In this document: in pieces, positions 32,494 to 42,743 of the stretch
Position numbering within the stretch: the first letter of the stretch is position 1
Layout of the letters: every line of letters begins with the position of its first letter
From: Aphelidium insulamus
Lineage: Eukaryota; Aphelidiomycota; Aphelidea; Aphelidiaceae
NCBI GenBank assembly: GCA_036784855.1
Contig: JAZDSV010000032.1
Location: 62,001-126,000, forward strand
Reading direction: 5' to 3'
DNA length: 64,000 bases
Program-made: the position numbers and the translations under genes
The notes under the pieces: generated by a model
Told to the model about the DNA's origin: nothing
Seen by the model: the letters and a program-made list of their open reading frames with translations, nothing else
Databases searched by the model: none

Positions 32494-33048
32494 TTATTTG
32501 GCCATGTGCAGCATAACGTGGCAGTGCCATATTGTGCGAATGGACTTTAGCGCGACCGGATTAACAAAGTAGACGTAGGATTCGACTTTAGCCGCCGCAA
32601 TTCTGCCGCCATCATCTTCAAACTTGAACCACGCCGGCGCGGTGCTATTCTCCCCATCAGCGGCTGGCGGTTCCAGTGCCCATCGCAGACACTGCTCCAG
32701 TGCCGCGGTATCCAACTCGCGCAGTGACCACAGGCACAGGTGCAGGATACCCTCCTCAAAGTTGTAGGGAAAGTCGTTTCGTCTCAGCACGGTGTCATAT
32801 GAGACACCGTGCGCACGTACGCTACTTGAGGAGCAGAGCTGGTCGGAATCCGGTGCTGGCGTGGTCTCGAATTGGAACACCTTGTGCAGCAGATAGTCGT
32901 CGGGACGCCGGTACTGCGCCGTAATGCCCAACAACCACTGGTTGTAGACGGCGCTCTGTTCCGGCGAGCGGCCCAGTAGATGCAGCTGGCCGGCGCTGAT
33001 AATCTCGTTGATGCGCTCCCATCCAAGCACTTGAACGGATTCTGGCAT
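32494..33048 (-). CDS. DUF3605-family protein
   Basis: Single-exon ORF of 184 codons. Features of the fungal DUF3605 family: WERINEIISAGQLHLLGRSP, then a short Trp-Leu stretch (YNQWLLGITAQYRRPDDYLL), FPYNFEEGILHLCLWSLREL and the C-terminal YVYFVNPVALKSIRTIWHCH followed by VMLHMAK. In the family this NDFPYxFExGIxHxxxWS...vFFVNpxxLQSVpxihHxHvl layout is well conserved; function is unknown, with links to sugar metabolism only by co-occurrence. Length is typical. It lies between tRNA-Ser and SUB2, 109 nt downstream of the SUB2 stop on the same strand. Confidence 0.88.
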   Translation of the reverse strand: MPESVQVLGWERINEIISAGQLHLLGRSPEQSAVYNQWLLGITAQYRRPDDYLLHKVFQFETTPAPDSDQLCSSSSVRAHGVSYDTVLRRNDFPYNFEEGILHLCLWSLRELDTAALEQCLRWALEPPAADGENSTAPAWFKFEDDGGRIAAAKVESYVYFVNPVALKSIRTIWHCHVMLHMAK

Positions 33049-33157
33049 GCTCTTTATTGTGGGTGCTCAATGTAGTTAAGGAAACAATTGCAATTCTTAA
33101 GGAAGCTTTATTGTTGGCAATATTGCATGATATATGCGCCGAGATCGCCACTGCAGC

Positions 33158-34956
33158 TTAAGAGTTCACTGCAGACGCTGTGAGACCCAGAATGTCTGAT
33201 CAGAATGGGATACGTACTGTACGATGTGATGTCAATCTGGTCCGGCAACTCGGTTATGTTGACCTCGAACCGTTCCTGCACCTTGTTCAGAATCTCAGTG
33301 TCCTCCGCCGACGAGACAAACGTGACGGCAAGACCCTTGGTGCCGAAACGGCCCGCACGTCCAACGCGATGCAGGTAGCTGTCTGCGCTCTCTGGCATAT
33401 CATAGTTGATGACAATGTTCACACGTTCAATGTCAATGCCGCGGCCAAAGATATCAGTGGCCACCATTATGCGCTTCTGGAAGTCTTTGAACGACTTGTA
33501 CCGTTCGATACTACAATGAATGAGAACAACGAAGACAACTGACTAAAAATACACTAACCGCTCCTCCTGAGTCAGTCCAGAGTGGATGCAAATCGAGGGA
33601 AAATTGCATTCAGTGAGCAGTTTGTTGAGCTCAATGGCGCGAGCAACAGATCTCACAAAGATGCAAACCTGGTTGAATTCTAGCGTGTCCAGCAAGTCAT
33701 TCAACTTTCTGTTCTTCTCATTCTCCTGCAATTTAATGTAATGCTGTTGCAGGCCATGCAGAGTGAGCTTGGTCTCGTCGTCCACATAAATCTCGAGCGG
33801 CTAAATAGTCAGCATTTCAATGCGATGAACACATTTGGATTTTAATCGTACATTTTGCATGAATTTTTTGCAGATGGGTCGCACTTCCTTGCTCAATGTG
33901 GCGCTAAACATCATGCACTGCTTCTCGTGCGGCGTGGAACGGAAAATTTCTTGCACGTCGCGGCGCATATCTAGGAAGCATTAGATTATTGAGTTGTAAT
34001 GAAAGCCAAATTCATACCAATTTGATCCAGCAGGCGGTCGCACTCATCGAGCACAAAGTGCTTGGTCTTCTTTAGCTTGAGAGATCGGTCGCGAATAAGA
34101 GCCAAGATGCGGCCGGGAGTGCCGACCACAATGTGCGGACAATCGTTCTTCAGCGTCTCCTGGTTGAGCTTGATGCTTACGCCGCCGTAAAACACTTTAA
34201 CACGTTGTTAGCTCGCGATTGATGATGACGATGGGCTAGTGGTACCGGCAGTCTTGACGTCGGGCATGTACTTGGCGAAGCGCGCGTATTCATTCTTGAT
34301 CTGGAACGCCAGCTCGCGCGTGTGGCACAAAACAATGACGGCAACTTCGTCGGGGCGCGGCTCAATCTGCTGCAGTGTCGCCAGCACAAACACGGCGGTC
34401 TTGCCCATTCCAGACTTGGCTTGGCAGAGAATGTCCATACCGAGAATAGCTTGAGGGATGCATTCTTGCTGAACTAGAGAAATTGACGTCAGAACCGTAA
34501 CCGCATTCGTACAAATGAGTGAGAGTGTATAATAGTCGATAGTGGACCGGGGTGGACGAGATGCAGGACGCTCCTCATCCACCGCATAGCGCCAGCATGC
34601 TCAATGACCAACAGAAAACGCAAATTTTCGTGAAGGTGCCACATTGCCAGAGGCCGGCGCCGCTCTCAGGCACAGAATATATATATGTGTGTGTGTGGTG
34701 GTGGTGTGGTGGATTTACCCTCGGATGGATGCTCGAAACCGCAGTCAACAATGGCACGCAGCAGCTCGGGTTTCAGCAGAAAGTCTCGGAAACCGGTAGA
34801 GTGTATGCCGGCGTACGACCCCTTCTTGATGTCCTTTTGCGCGGCGAGTCCGTTGTCGGCAACCACGCCGTTGGCCTTGCCGCCCTTGACGGTGGGCTGG
34901 GTGATCGCCTCCTCCTCCTCTTCGTAGTCAATCAAGTCGTCTCCAACGTCTGCCAT
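33158..34956 (-). CDS. SUB2: DEAD-box RNA helicase Sub2/UAP56
   Basis: Spliceosome and TREX mRNA-export helicase. Seven exons give [78 protein letters not shown] (Walker A), [40 protein letters not shown] (the DECD box diagnostic of this subfamily), [20 protein letters not shown] (SAT), [40 protein letters not shown] and [20 protein letters not shown]. It ends [10 protein letters not shown] plus a few residues after a small last exon whose acceptor is ambiguous (two AGs, same stop). The first intron (34474-34718, 245 nt, CA/TG-rich) is about five times longer than the rest. All introns are GT-AG. Confidence 0.94.
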
Positions 34957-35166
34957 TATGTAGTGCTGTGGGTGTGGTGTGGATGGTGCTGTGTGGAATG
35001 CGACGTGGCGGCAATGAGTCGGTGCGGCGTGCGAGAATGCGGTTTTATTGGGGTGGCAAAAGGACCTCTAAGGTCAGGAAGGTCAGGGTCAGGGTTGTTG
35101 TGACTGCGCCACAACTGCGGCACGAAACAAGCGACCTTCAAAATTATGCATGTATTGTACGCGTGT

Positions 35167-37913
35167 CTAGTCAACATGTCTCAGTTCGACCTCTGGTTTT
35201 ACGGTATACCCAGTTACAGTATTTCTTCGCAGCATTTTGGTGTCCACGGAACTGTGGGCTGTTAAAAATGATCCATCCGCCTTCTTCACAGGTTCAGGCG
35301 ATGTGGGCGGTGGTGACTTTGCACGATGAGTAGTATCGTCAAAATCATTTTCATCTCCGTCTGCAGAGTATACAATAGTGGTGGGTGGTACTACCTCCTC
35401 TGGACTAGGTGATGGCGCATCCAACATCACCTGGATTCCAAACTGTTCTAAATCCCGCTCGTTTCCACGCAAATATTCGTGTAATGGTGCTTTTGTCCCG
35501 CTGGATGGCAGCCGGCTCTTTTTCGACCGTTTACCCTGAAGCAAGTGCGTTTGTTCCATAAGCACAGTGCGAGCTGCTCTCAACCCTCCAAATTTTGCGT
35601 AGCGATTCGGAGCCCTTACTTCTTCAGTAGGCGTGTCAATGTCAACATGCGTGGTAACCATGATATCAGCGTAGGCCAGTTCGATCATGCGCTTGGCGGT
35701 GCTGGACCGCCCGGGAGTTAGAGCTTGAAGCTTCTTTCGCTTTTCCTCCTCAATGTCGTTCACATCTTCTATAAACGTTTCCAGTAGTTCCAAGAGAATC
35801 CGCTTCTCTTCCGCGGTTGCAAAAGATAGCGTTATCAGACGCCCGTTAGGATTCCAGATGTCGGCGGTGTTGGTGTGATGTGCGGAATCGGGTACGTCTA
35901 CGGCCGTCATCTCCACCATGTTGAATACGTGCCGCAACTGATACTTGTTTGCAGCATGATGCAGGGTGGCAGTATTGGTCGAAGTAGCTGCTGAAATCTG
36001 GGATATTTCTGATGTTGCTGTTCCACTATACGTTGCCAACTGGGAAGTTCGTGGCTTCGTGATAATGAGATAGTCGTTGAACAGAAACACTATTCTTTCA
36101 TGCCGATGCAGGTTTTGTCGCGACAAATCGGCGATCTGTTGCGTGACAAATTCGCGAATGAATTGCCGCTGGGATGTAGCAAGATTCTACAATCATATAA
36201 GTTTGCACCCCAGAAAGGCACAGTACTTGCCGGCAATTTTCCTTGTATCTGAGAGCAGACCTCGGTTATCTTGACGACATTATCATTTTCGTTCATCTTG
36301 ATCTCGTTGGTAACAATGTTGGAGAACAGCTTGCACAGAACCGACTCGGGCAAGTCTTGCTTATTATCGATTCCCCTGTTGTTGCGCAAAAAGTCTGCTT
36401 GTGTCATTTTCTTCTTCACGTTTGGGTTGTGCGCGTCAGTGTTCAACATGATCAAGGAATAGGCGAGCACGTAGGCCGTGTCTGAATTGGAGAATACGGT
36501 TGGATTGTCGGTGCAATACTTTCTTGCAAATTCCATCATTACTCGATCAATTTTTTGTGCTTCACCCGGAAGGCGAAATGTTCGTAAAAGAATCCTACAT
36601 AATGTTAGCCGTAGATATGCAATACAAATGCTTGCATGGAGTTCACTTGCCGTAACCCAGTATCGAATTCGCTGCCAGTAAAGTCCAGCTGAGATATGAA
36701 TTCTCGCAATACGCGGTTCTGCATATCCTCCCTGCGCGAATGGTAGGCAACGCATTTTAAAATAGTATAAAACTTACCCAGCTCCCAAGTACTCTCCGAT
36801 TTTGACTTTACTTAGGCTTGGTTCCGACAAAAGAAACTTGGCAATCGCTTGCGCCTCATTCGGAATGCAACCATTTATCACCAGCATCGCCACACCCTTG
36901 TTGGCATCTCCGTTAAACTCTCGGATACCTCGCCGCAAAAGTTTGTTCTTGGACACCACAACGTTTGAATCGCCTGCATCAGTGCCATCACTGGCCAGAG
37001 GGACTTGAATGCTCACGTCCACGTTTGGCGTTTCATATAGCTCCTGCGACTTTATTTGTGGAGGAGACACGGCTGCATCCGAAATATTTTCCACCACAGT
37101 GTTGGACTTTTGTATCACGTCGTTGATGGTGGCGCGAGTTGATTCTACACAATGAGACCTCGAAGCATACTCAATTAATTGGCCAAATACCTTGATTAAG
37201 TGCCCACAACATTACCGATAGCCTTCTCTGTCCTGCAAGCGAGAGTCAGATATAGTATAAGTGCTTCAAGTTGCATACTGTGCGTCAACTTCTTGGCAGC
37301 CGGCTCCTGGCTGACAGATCGAACAAGCTTATTGAAATGGACTTTGATGCAGTAGAAACGGTAAAACCGTTGAATTGTAACCGCAGCCCGCTCCTGGTCC
37401 ATTGCAACGGTGGTGGACCTGAGCGGCGAGTGATTATGATGCGCCTTGGGCGACGTGACCGGCGGCGACCGATCCAAATACGGTGTTCCCGGCGTGGTCT
37501 CATCGGCAGCCACTGTTTACATTAATGGTGATGATCCAGATCACCCTACAGCACGTACACTCTGGCAGTTCGGCGCCCTCAACGGCGGCAGACGCGACAA
37601 CATTGTTTAATCTGCTGCCTTGACCGCTGGGCAGACTCGCGGCCCGTTTCGACGACGGCAAGTCACTCATGGACTGCGTCTTTCGCGTTGCCGCCAACAG
37701 CGCCGAACCAAACTGCTCGTCTTTCTGCGCGTGTAGAGCCTGGTGCAGCGCCAACACCGGAACAGACGGCGCCTCGCCCAACTCGGCCATTATAACAGCG
37801 TTGGTTGTCATAAGTATGTCACGTGTAGTTCGCGCAGGTGTCTCGTCAAGCTTGTCCTCCACAAGGTGTGCGTCTCCCGGATTTGACGTGTGCTCCACCG
37901 CAGTAGTTCTCAT
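35167..37913 (-). CDS. IQ-motif, Sec7 and PH domain ARF exchange factor
   Basis: Probable guanine-nucleotide exchange factor for ARF/ARF6-type GTPases. In order: a disordered N-terminus (MRTTAVEHTSNPGDAHLVED), an IQ calmodulin-binding motif (AAVTIQRFYRFYCIKVHFNK), a Sec7 domain (NKLLRRGIREFNGDANKGVA, FRLPGEAQKIDRVMMEFARK, DTAYVLAYSLIMLNTDAHNP, MTQADFLRNNRGIDNKQDLP) and a PH domain (RHERIVFLFNDYLIITKP, RLITLSFATAEEKRILLELL), then a disordered tail. The Sec7 catalytic Glu region is split by an intron (GEYLGAGED). The IQ-Sec7-PH order is that of metazoan IQSEC/BRAG proteins; fungal Sec7-PH proteins usually lack the IQ. Two introns, 36187-36230 and 36595-36650, need GC donors (CG|GCAAGT). The short exon between LTHR and NQES was chosen because it keeps the frame with two 46-nt introns. 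Confidence 0.87.
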
Positions 37914-38465
37914 TCGACTCCTTAGTTATGGTTGTGCTGTTCTGTGTCGCGATTATTAGTCTTGACACACGGCGACGCGACCAAGCGTCTATTTATAGCG
38001 ACCAGTCACAACTTGGGTGACCAAGGAGCAGATCGGGCACGGTTGCCGAGATGCGGCGCGCTAGTACACCTTGTATTTCTCACAGTTTAATGACAAGTTG
38101 ATGTTTAGGCGAGAATTGAGGGAGAATAGCTGATGTCCACAATGAAACAGAGCGCTTTATAATATCTAAGCAAAGCATTTGGACAGGTAATGTGATCTGA
38201 TATGTACATAATACCCGCACAAACTTTAGGACACTAATGCCAACCGCGTATGAACGAACCTCATACAACAATAATCATGAAAATATGGTTCATCAGTATT
38301 TGACCATTGTATACTAGATAGTGGCTGAAAGTACAGATGACAGAGTTAATATGAGTGTAATTAAATGAAGCCAGGTTGACATAAACACTGTTTCCCCTTT
38401 TCCCACAGTCGCAGTGCCATCACACGGCCAATTCCCACAGACAATTGTAATTCCATATTTCCGCA
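37914..38465. other. Divergent intergenic region
   Basis: 552 bp between the GEF and ATIC starts. It contains a TATA-like CTATTTATAG (37989-37998) oriented for either gene. The remainder is AT-rich with no ORF, tRNA or repeat that I recognise. Confidence 0.5.
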
Positions 38466-40592
38466 ATGACCGAGTCTAAATACGGCAAGTTTGGTGCTTG
38501 CCCCCTGCATGCCGCCGTAACACGTGTGTAGCGCTGCTGTCCGTGTCCGACAAGTCTGGCATTGTGGAGCTGGCCACCGCGCTGGCAGATCTGGGCGTGT
38601 GCCTGCTGGCGTCTGGCGGCACCGCGCGTCTTCTGCGCGACTCTGGCCTGACCGTGATGCAAGTACCGCGCACGCATGATTCTCACACCGTGTATCTGAT
38701 GTGTGTGCGTGTGTGCGTGCAGGGATGTGGCGGACGTGACCAAGGCGCCCGAGATGCTGGGCGGGCGCGTAAAGACGCTTCACCCGGCCGTGCATGGCGG
38801 CATCCTGGCGCGACGAGATCTGGCCAGCGATGTCGCCGATATGCTGCAGCGTGGCTACAACTTTATCGACTACGTGGTGTGCAACCTGTACCCGTTCCAG
38901 AACACGGTGTCGCGCGCCGGTGGTGTCACCATGGCCGACGCGGTGGAGGAGATTGACATTGGCGGCGTGACACTGCTGCGTGCCGCCGCCAAGAACCATG
39001 CGCGTGTCACCGTGCTGTGCGACCCGCAGGACTATCCGCTTCTCGTCCGGGAGTTGCAGGCGGCAGCGGGAACGCAGGGTGGTGCCGCCGTGGCTGTTGG
39101 TGACAGCGTGCGCCAGCGGCTGGCACTCAAGGCATTCCAGCATACGGCCGAGTATGATGCGGCCATTACGGACTACCTGCGCAAAGAGTATGCCGGCGGT
39201 GGTGCCTCTCAGCTGACCCTTCGCTACGGGATGAACCCGCACCAGGCACCTGCGCAGGTTTACGCTCCTGGCTTTGCCGACCTGCCCTTCAAAGGTGTGG
39301 ATGGATGTTTACATATGGCGTACTCATTCTTGTGAAGTGCTGAATGGCAGTCCGGGCTACATAAACTTGTTGGACGCGCTGAACGCCTGGCCACTTGTGC
39401 AAGAGTTGAACAAGGCGACCGGAATGGTGGCGGCGGCCTCGTTCAAGCACGTGTCGCCGGCTGGTGCTGCGGTTGGACTGCCGCTGAGCGACGAGGAGAA
39501 GCGTGTGATGCAGGTGGAGAATGAGCCGCATCTGAGTGCACAGGCATGTGCGTACGCTCGTGCCCGCGGCGCCGATCGCATGTCTAGTTTCGGCGACTGG
39601 GTGGCGCTGAGTGGTGTGTGCGATTTGGCCACCGCATCCATCATCGCCAAGGAGGTGTCGGACGGCATTATTGCACCGGGCTATGATGACGAAGCGCTGG
39701 CCATACTGCGCCAGAAGAAGGGTGGCAAGTACTGCGTGCTGCAGGTACTGCAATGAATGTATCGTCATCTGTATGAAGTAATTTGCTCACGCATGGCAGA
39801 TGGACGCGGGATACGTTGCACCGGCAACAGAGACGCGTCAAGTGTGTGGCCTGTATTTGGAGCAGCGGCGCAACGATGCCGCCATCTCGGCAGACGGTTT
39901 CAAGGATATTGTGTCCAAGAATGCAGAGATGACCGACAGCGGCTTGCGCGATCTCATTGTCGCCACCATTGCCTTAAAGTACAGTCAGTCCAACTCAGTT
40001 GCGTACGCCAAGAATGGCATGATTGTCGGTTTGGGCGCGGGGCAGCAGTCGCGCATCCACTGCACCCGCCTTGCTGGCTCCAAAGCCGACAACTTTTGGC
40101 TCCGCTTCCATCCCAGAGTCCTTGCGCTCAAGTTCAAGGCGGGTACGAAACGAGCCGACAAATCCAACGCAATCGACCTGTTTGTGTCGGGAGAGCTGGA
40201 GGGCGTTGACGATACCAGCGTCGAGCTTCAGGCGTGGTATGATGCTCTGCTTCAGTATTGAATGTGCATAATCATCTTTGGTTAGGAAGGCAATGTTTGA
40301 GACTGTTCCACCGTTTTTGACACCAGAGGAGCGCCGCGGTATATCTATCCTGTATAGTGCTGCTACTTGATGAACTTAACTTGCCGCAGACTGGATCGGC
40401 CGTCAACGCGGAGTGGCGCTGGCATCTGACGCCTTCTTCCCATTTGCAGACAACGTGCACCGTGCAGCGCGGTCCGGTGTCTCATTCTGTGCAGCGCCGG
40501 GTGGCTCGGTGCAGGACCAGCAAGTACTGGATGCGGCAGACGGCTACGGCATGGTGGTTGCGCGCACTCAGTGGCGACTGTTTCATCACTAG
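38466..40592 (+). CDS. ADE17: Bifunctional AICAR transformylase / IMP cyclohydrolase
   Basis: Last two steps of de novo purine synthesis. Seven exons. The start reads [16 protein letters not shown]. The cyclohydrolase part contains [35 protein letters not shown] and [12 protein letters not shown]. The transformylase part contains [34 protein letters not shown] (catalytic Lys-His), [40 protein letters not shown] and [20 protein letters not shown]. It ends TQWRLFHH, the family-typical terminus. The first two introns need GC donors: 38485-38531 (G|GCAAGT), which gives KYALLSV, and 38659-38722 (AT|GCAAGT), which gives LTVMDVADVT. The later ones are GT-AG. A 5' ORF starting MPPACRR (38508) lies within the first intron and is a trap for gene finders. 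Confidence 0.95.
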
Positions 40593-41108
40593 CGGCGCAC
40601 GTATCACACATGCATACATACATACATATATCCATACACCGAACACTGTGTAATACACAGTGTGTATAATCACACGCACGTGTTGTTGATGTGAGTCAAG
40701 TGCGCATGTAACCGAAAACGCCTCAAATGACTACAACCAGATGACAGGCGATCTTATAAAGCCGGCCTCAATCTTCCCACGGCTCTTCTGTGGTTCTTTC
40801 TGGCCATATCGTTCCGCTGCCTCTGCACGCAATTGCACCGGCAATTTGAACCCTTATCGCTATCGTCAGCCAGCCCACTGGGGACTGTATCTCCACGGAA
40901 ACACTAGACGCGCGTGTATTCGCTTGTTTGTCGCGCGGTGGCGTCATCATCGTACGTTGCGCACAAGCACGCCATCCCAACGCCTTACCGCTATAAAATG
41001 GGCCAAGAGACTCTGCTCTGACCAACTTGCCACATCTCCAACCGACCAGTCTCTGCGTGTCACACCGACTGCACGCTTACCCATTCTGTCGTTGCAGCAA
41101 CAGCATCA
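40593..41108. other. Intergenic with promoter of the Ecl1-like gene
   Basis: 516 bp. A CATA microsatellite lies near 40607-40635. A clear TATA box (TATAAA, 40992-40997) lies 112 nt before the ATG at 41109. Open frames here (such as 40741-41421) overlap the promoter and look like shadows. Nothing else recognised. Confidence 0.55.
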
Positions 41109-41528
41109 ATGGATCTCGAGTGGTGCCAGTGCGGCCGCAAAACCGTCAACGGCGCGCTCTACTGCAGCCCCGACTGTTTTTTCAATGAAGTCGGCCTGCA
41201 TCAGCAACAGCACGGCAAGCAACGGCAATCATCGCCATCGAATGGTCCCGGATTCGCCTCGATCGGGCCACTGTTTCAACTGTCTGTGTCCGCGGGCAAC
41301 ACCTCTCCCGCCATTAATACCGCATCGCACCTGGAGACTAGATACCTCTCCAATAAACACACATCTGGCCGTGATGTGCCGAGGCAGCCACCGACGTACG
41401 ACAACAACGGCACCGGAGTGATCGAGAGGGAACAGGCGCTATCGCGGAGCAGCAGTTGGCCAATAGTGATGCATCGACATCGAACATCGCCCCTAACATA
41501 CAACCTCACCGCCACTCACGTTTGGTAG
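41109..41528 (+). CDS. Ecl1-type small zinc-binding protein, copy A
   Basis: Single-exon ORF of 139 codons. The N-terminus MDLEWCQCGRKTVNGALYCS continues PDC, giving a C-x-C-x10-C-x3-C arrangement close to the fungal Ecl1/2/3 family (PF12855), whose fission-yeast members extend chronological life span under starvation. The rest is Ser/Asn/Thr-rich and disordered, with a short conserved Ser-Trp/Pro stretch near the end (SRSSSWPIVMHRH) and the terminus ATHVW. A paralogue lies at 58831-59283 on the other strand, with the same first 23 residues and the same last residues. The TATA-driven promoter suggests inducible expression (inference). Confidence 0.8.
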   Translation: MDLEWCQCGRKTVNGALYCSPDCFFNEVGLHQQQHGKQRQSSPSNGPGFASIGPLFQLSVSAGNTSPAINTASHLETRYLSNKHTSGRDVPRQPPTYDNNGTGVIEREQALSRSSSWPIVMHRHRTSPLTYNLTATHVW

Positions 41529-41702
41529 CTGTAGTACATACAGCACAGTTTATTGCGCGTGCAAAGAAATAGATTGCAAGATGATTTCATGTATATATTG
41601 GCGCGCACTCCATTTGCACAACCCTGACACAATCATACAATACATGCACAACCCTAAGGAAGCAATAACAATACACACACACACACACACACAACAAGAA
41701 CA

Positions 41703-42705
41703 ATGGATCGCGCGCCGGACAGTCGCTTTCTCCTCAACGTGACAGCGTCGCCCACACTGACACTGACGCATCGTGCACGCGCCGCCCGTTTTCTCTACTG
41801 GGAGTACGCGTTCGACTTTAATGACACGGAATTTTTCCGTGAAAAGGCCCGCGTGTTTCTCGCGCAGGGCGGCATGCGAACCCTGCTCACCATCGTGTGT
41901 GACAGTGCATTTGCCGGCGATTCCATTAATGACACCATGTTTACGCTGACGCCCAATACATTCTCCTACGAGCAGTTCACCACCATCGCAAATATGGCAC
42001 CGAATGCGGGAGGGGAGATGTACGGCGAACAGCGGACGATGCGCTTGATTGCCCTAGAGATTATCAGCGAAATGTCCAACTACCAAGTATACCGACGCGC
42101 GCTGGGCAACATTCACGGCGCTCTTCCGCGGCTGCTCGCAATATTTGACCGAGTGGTGGCGGACGGCAAGATACCCGGCGCCTCATCCCTCGTGGAGCGT
42201 CTCACTAATTTGTTCGCCAACTTGACGCTGGATGGCGCCGAGGCTGTGGTGCGCTCCGACAAAAAGACCTGGCTTATAGTGCCCGACATTTGCCCCGCCG
42301 CTGCCGAACAGTACTTGATATCGCACCTGACTCGTCGAGTAAGTTGGGTGCACAATGGAAAGTACATTCCGTAACACAGATGATCTGTAGATCGGCGCAG
42401 ACCTGTTACACTACTGCACAGCGCATCAAAATCTCTCCATCGACGTGCGGGAGCCCATGCTGCGCTTCTTCGCAAACGCCATACCATTACTGAACGATCG
42501 CGACTTGTTTTTCCTAGTCCGGTACGGGCCACTGCTACAACTGCAGTTGGCCAGTCGGCGAAACACTGCTGCCGAGAGAGCGGACGCCGACTTTATGGCC
42601 GACGCCTTGGAGCGTGCGACTGATGTGGCCTTGCGCATGACACAGACTCGCTTCCATCGCCTATGGTGCAACTTATATGTCCAGCAGCAGTCGAGCAGTG
42701 GGTAG
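41703..42705 (+). CDS. Helical protein of unknown function
   Basis: Two exons joined by a 55-60-nt intron (GTAAGT...CTGTAG): HLTRR | IGADLLHYC. The first exon starts MDRAPDSRFLLNVTASPTLT. The body is alpha-helical with ARM/HEAT-like Leu spacing: GEQRTMRLIALEIISEMSNY, ASSLVERLTNLFANLTLDGA, VREPMLRFFANAIPLLNDRD and LFFLVRYGPLLQLQLASRRN. No catalytic motif, signal peptide or membrane helix. It starts 3 nt after a long CA tract. Its 3' end lies 38 nt from the HAT1 stop (convergent). I do not recognise the family. Confidence 0.72.
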
Positions 42706-42743
42706 CACGATAGTTTATTTCCAACACGATTGTCATTGTCCAA

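Noticed and set aside
34540-34600. Extra exon in SUB2 ([12 protein letters not shown]...)
   Set aside because: Conserved Sub2 proteins read [13 protein letters not shown] without insertion here; it lies inside the long first intron.
38095-38200. Possible C/D snoRNA upstream of ATIC
   Set aside because: Only a loose TGATGT and a distant CTGA; no terminal stem or proper boxes.
38498-38956. ATIC start at MPPACRR (38498/38508)
   Set aside because: It lies inside the first GC-AG intron; MTESKYALLSV from 38466 matches the family exactly.
38361-39242. 293-codon minus-strand ORF opposite ATIC
   Set aside because: Antisense shadow; the plus strand encodes conserved ATIC.
40741-41421. 226-codon plus-strand ORF
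   Set aside because: It overlaps the TATA-driven promoter and the Ecl1-like gene in another frame; Arg/Ser/Thr-rich shadow composition.
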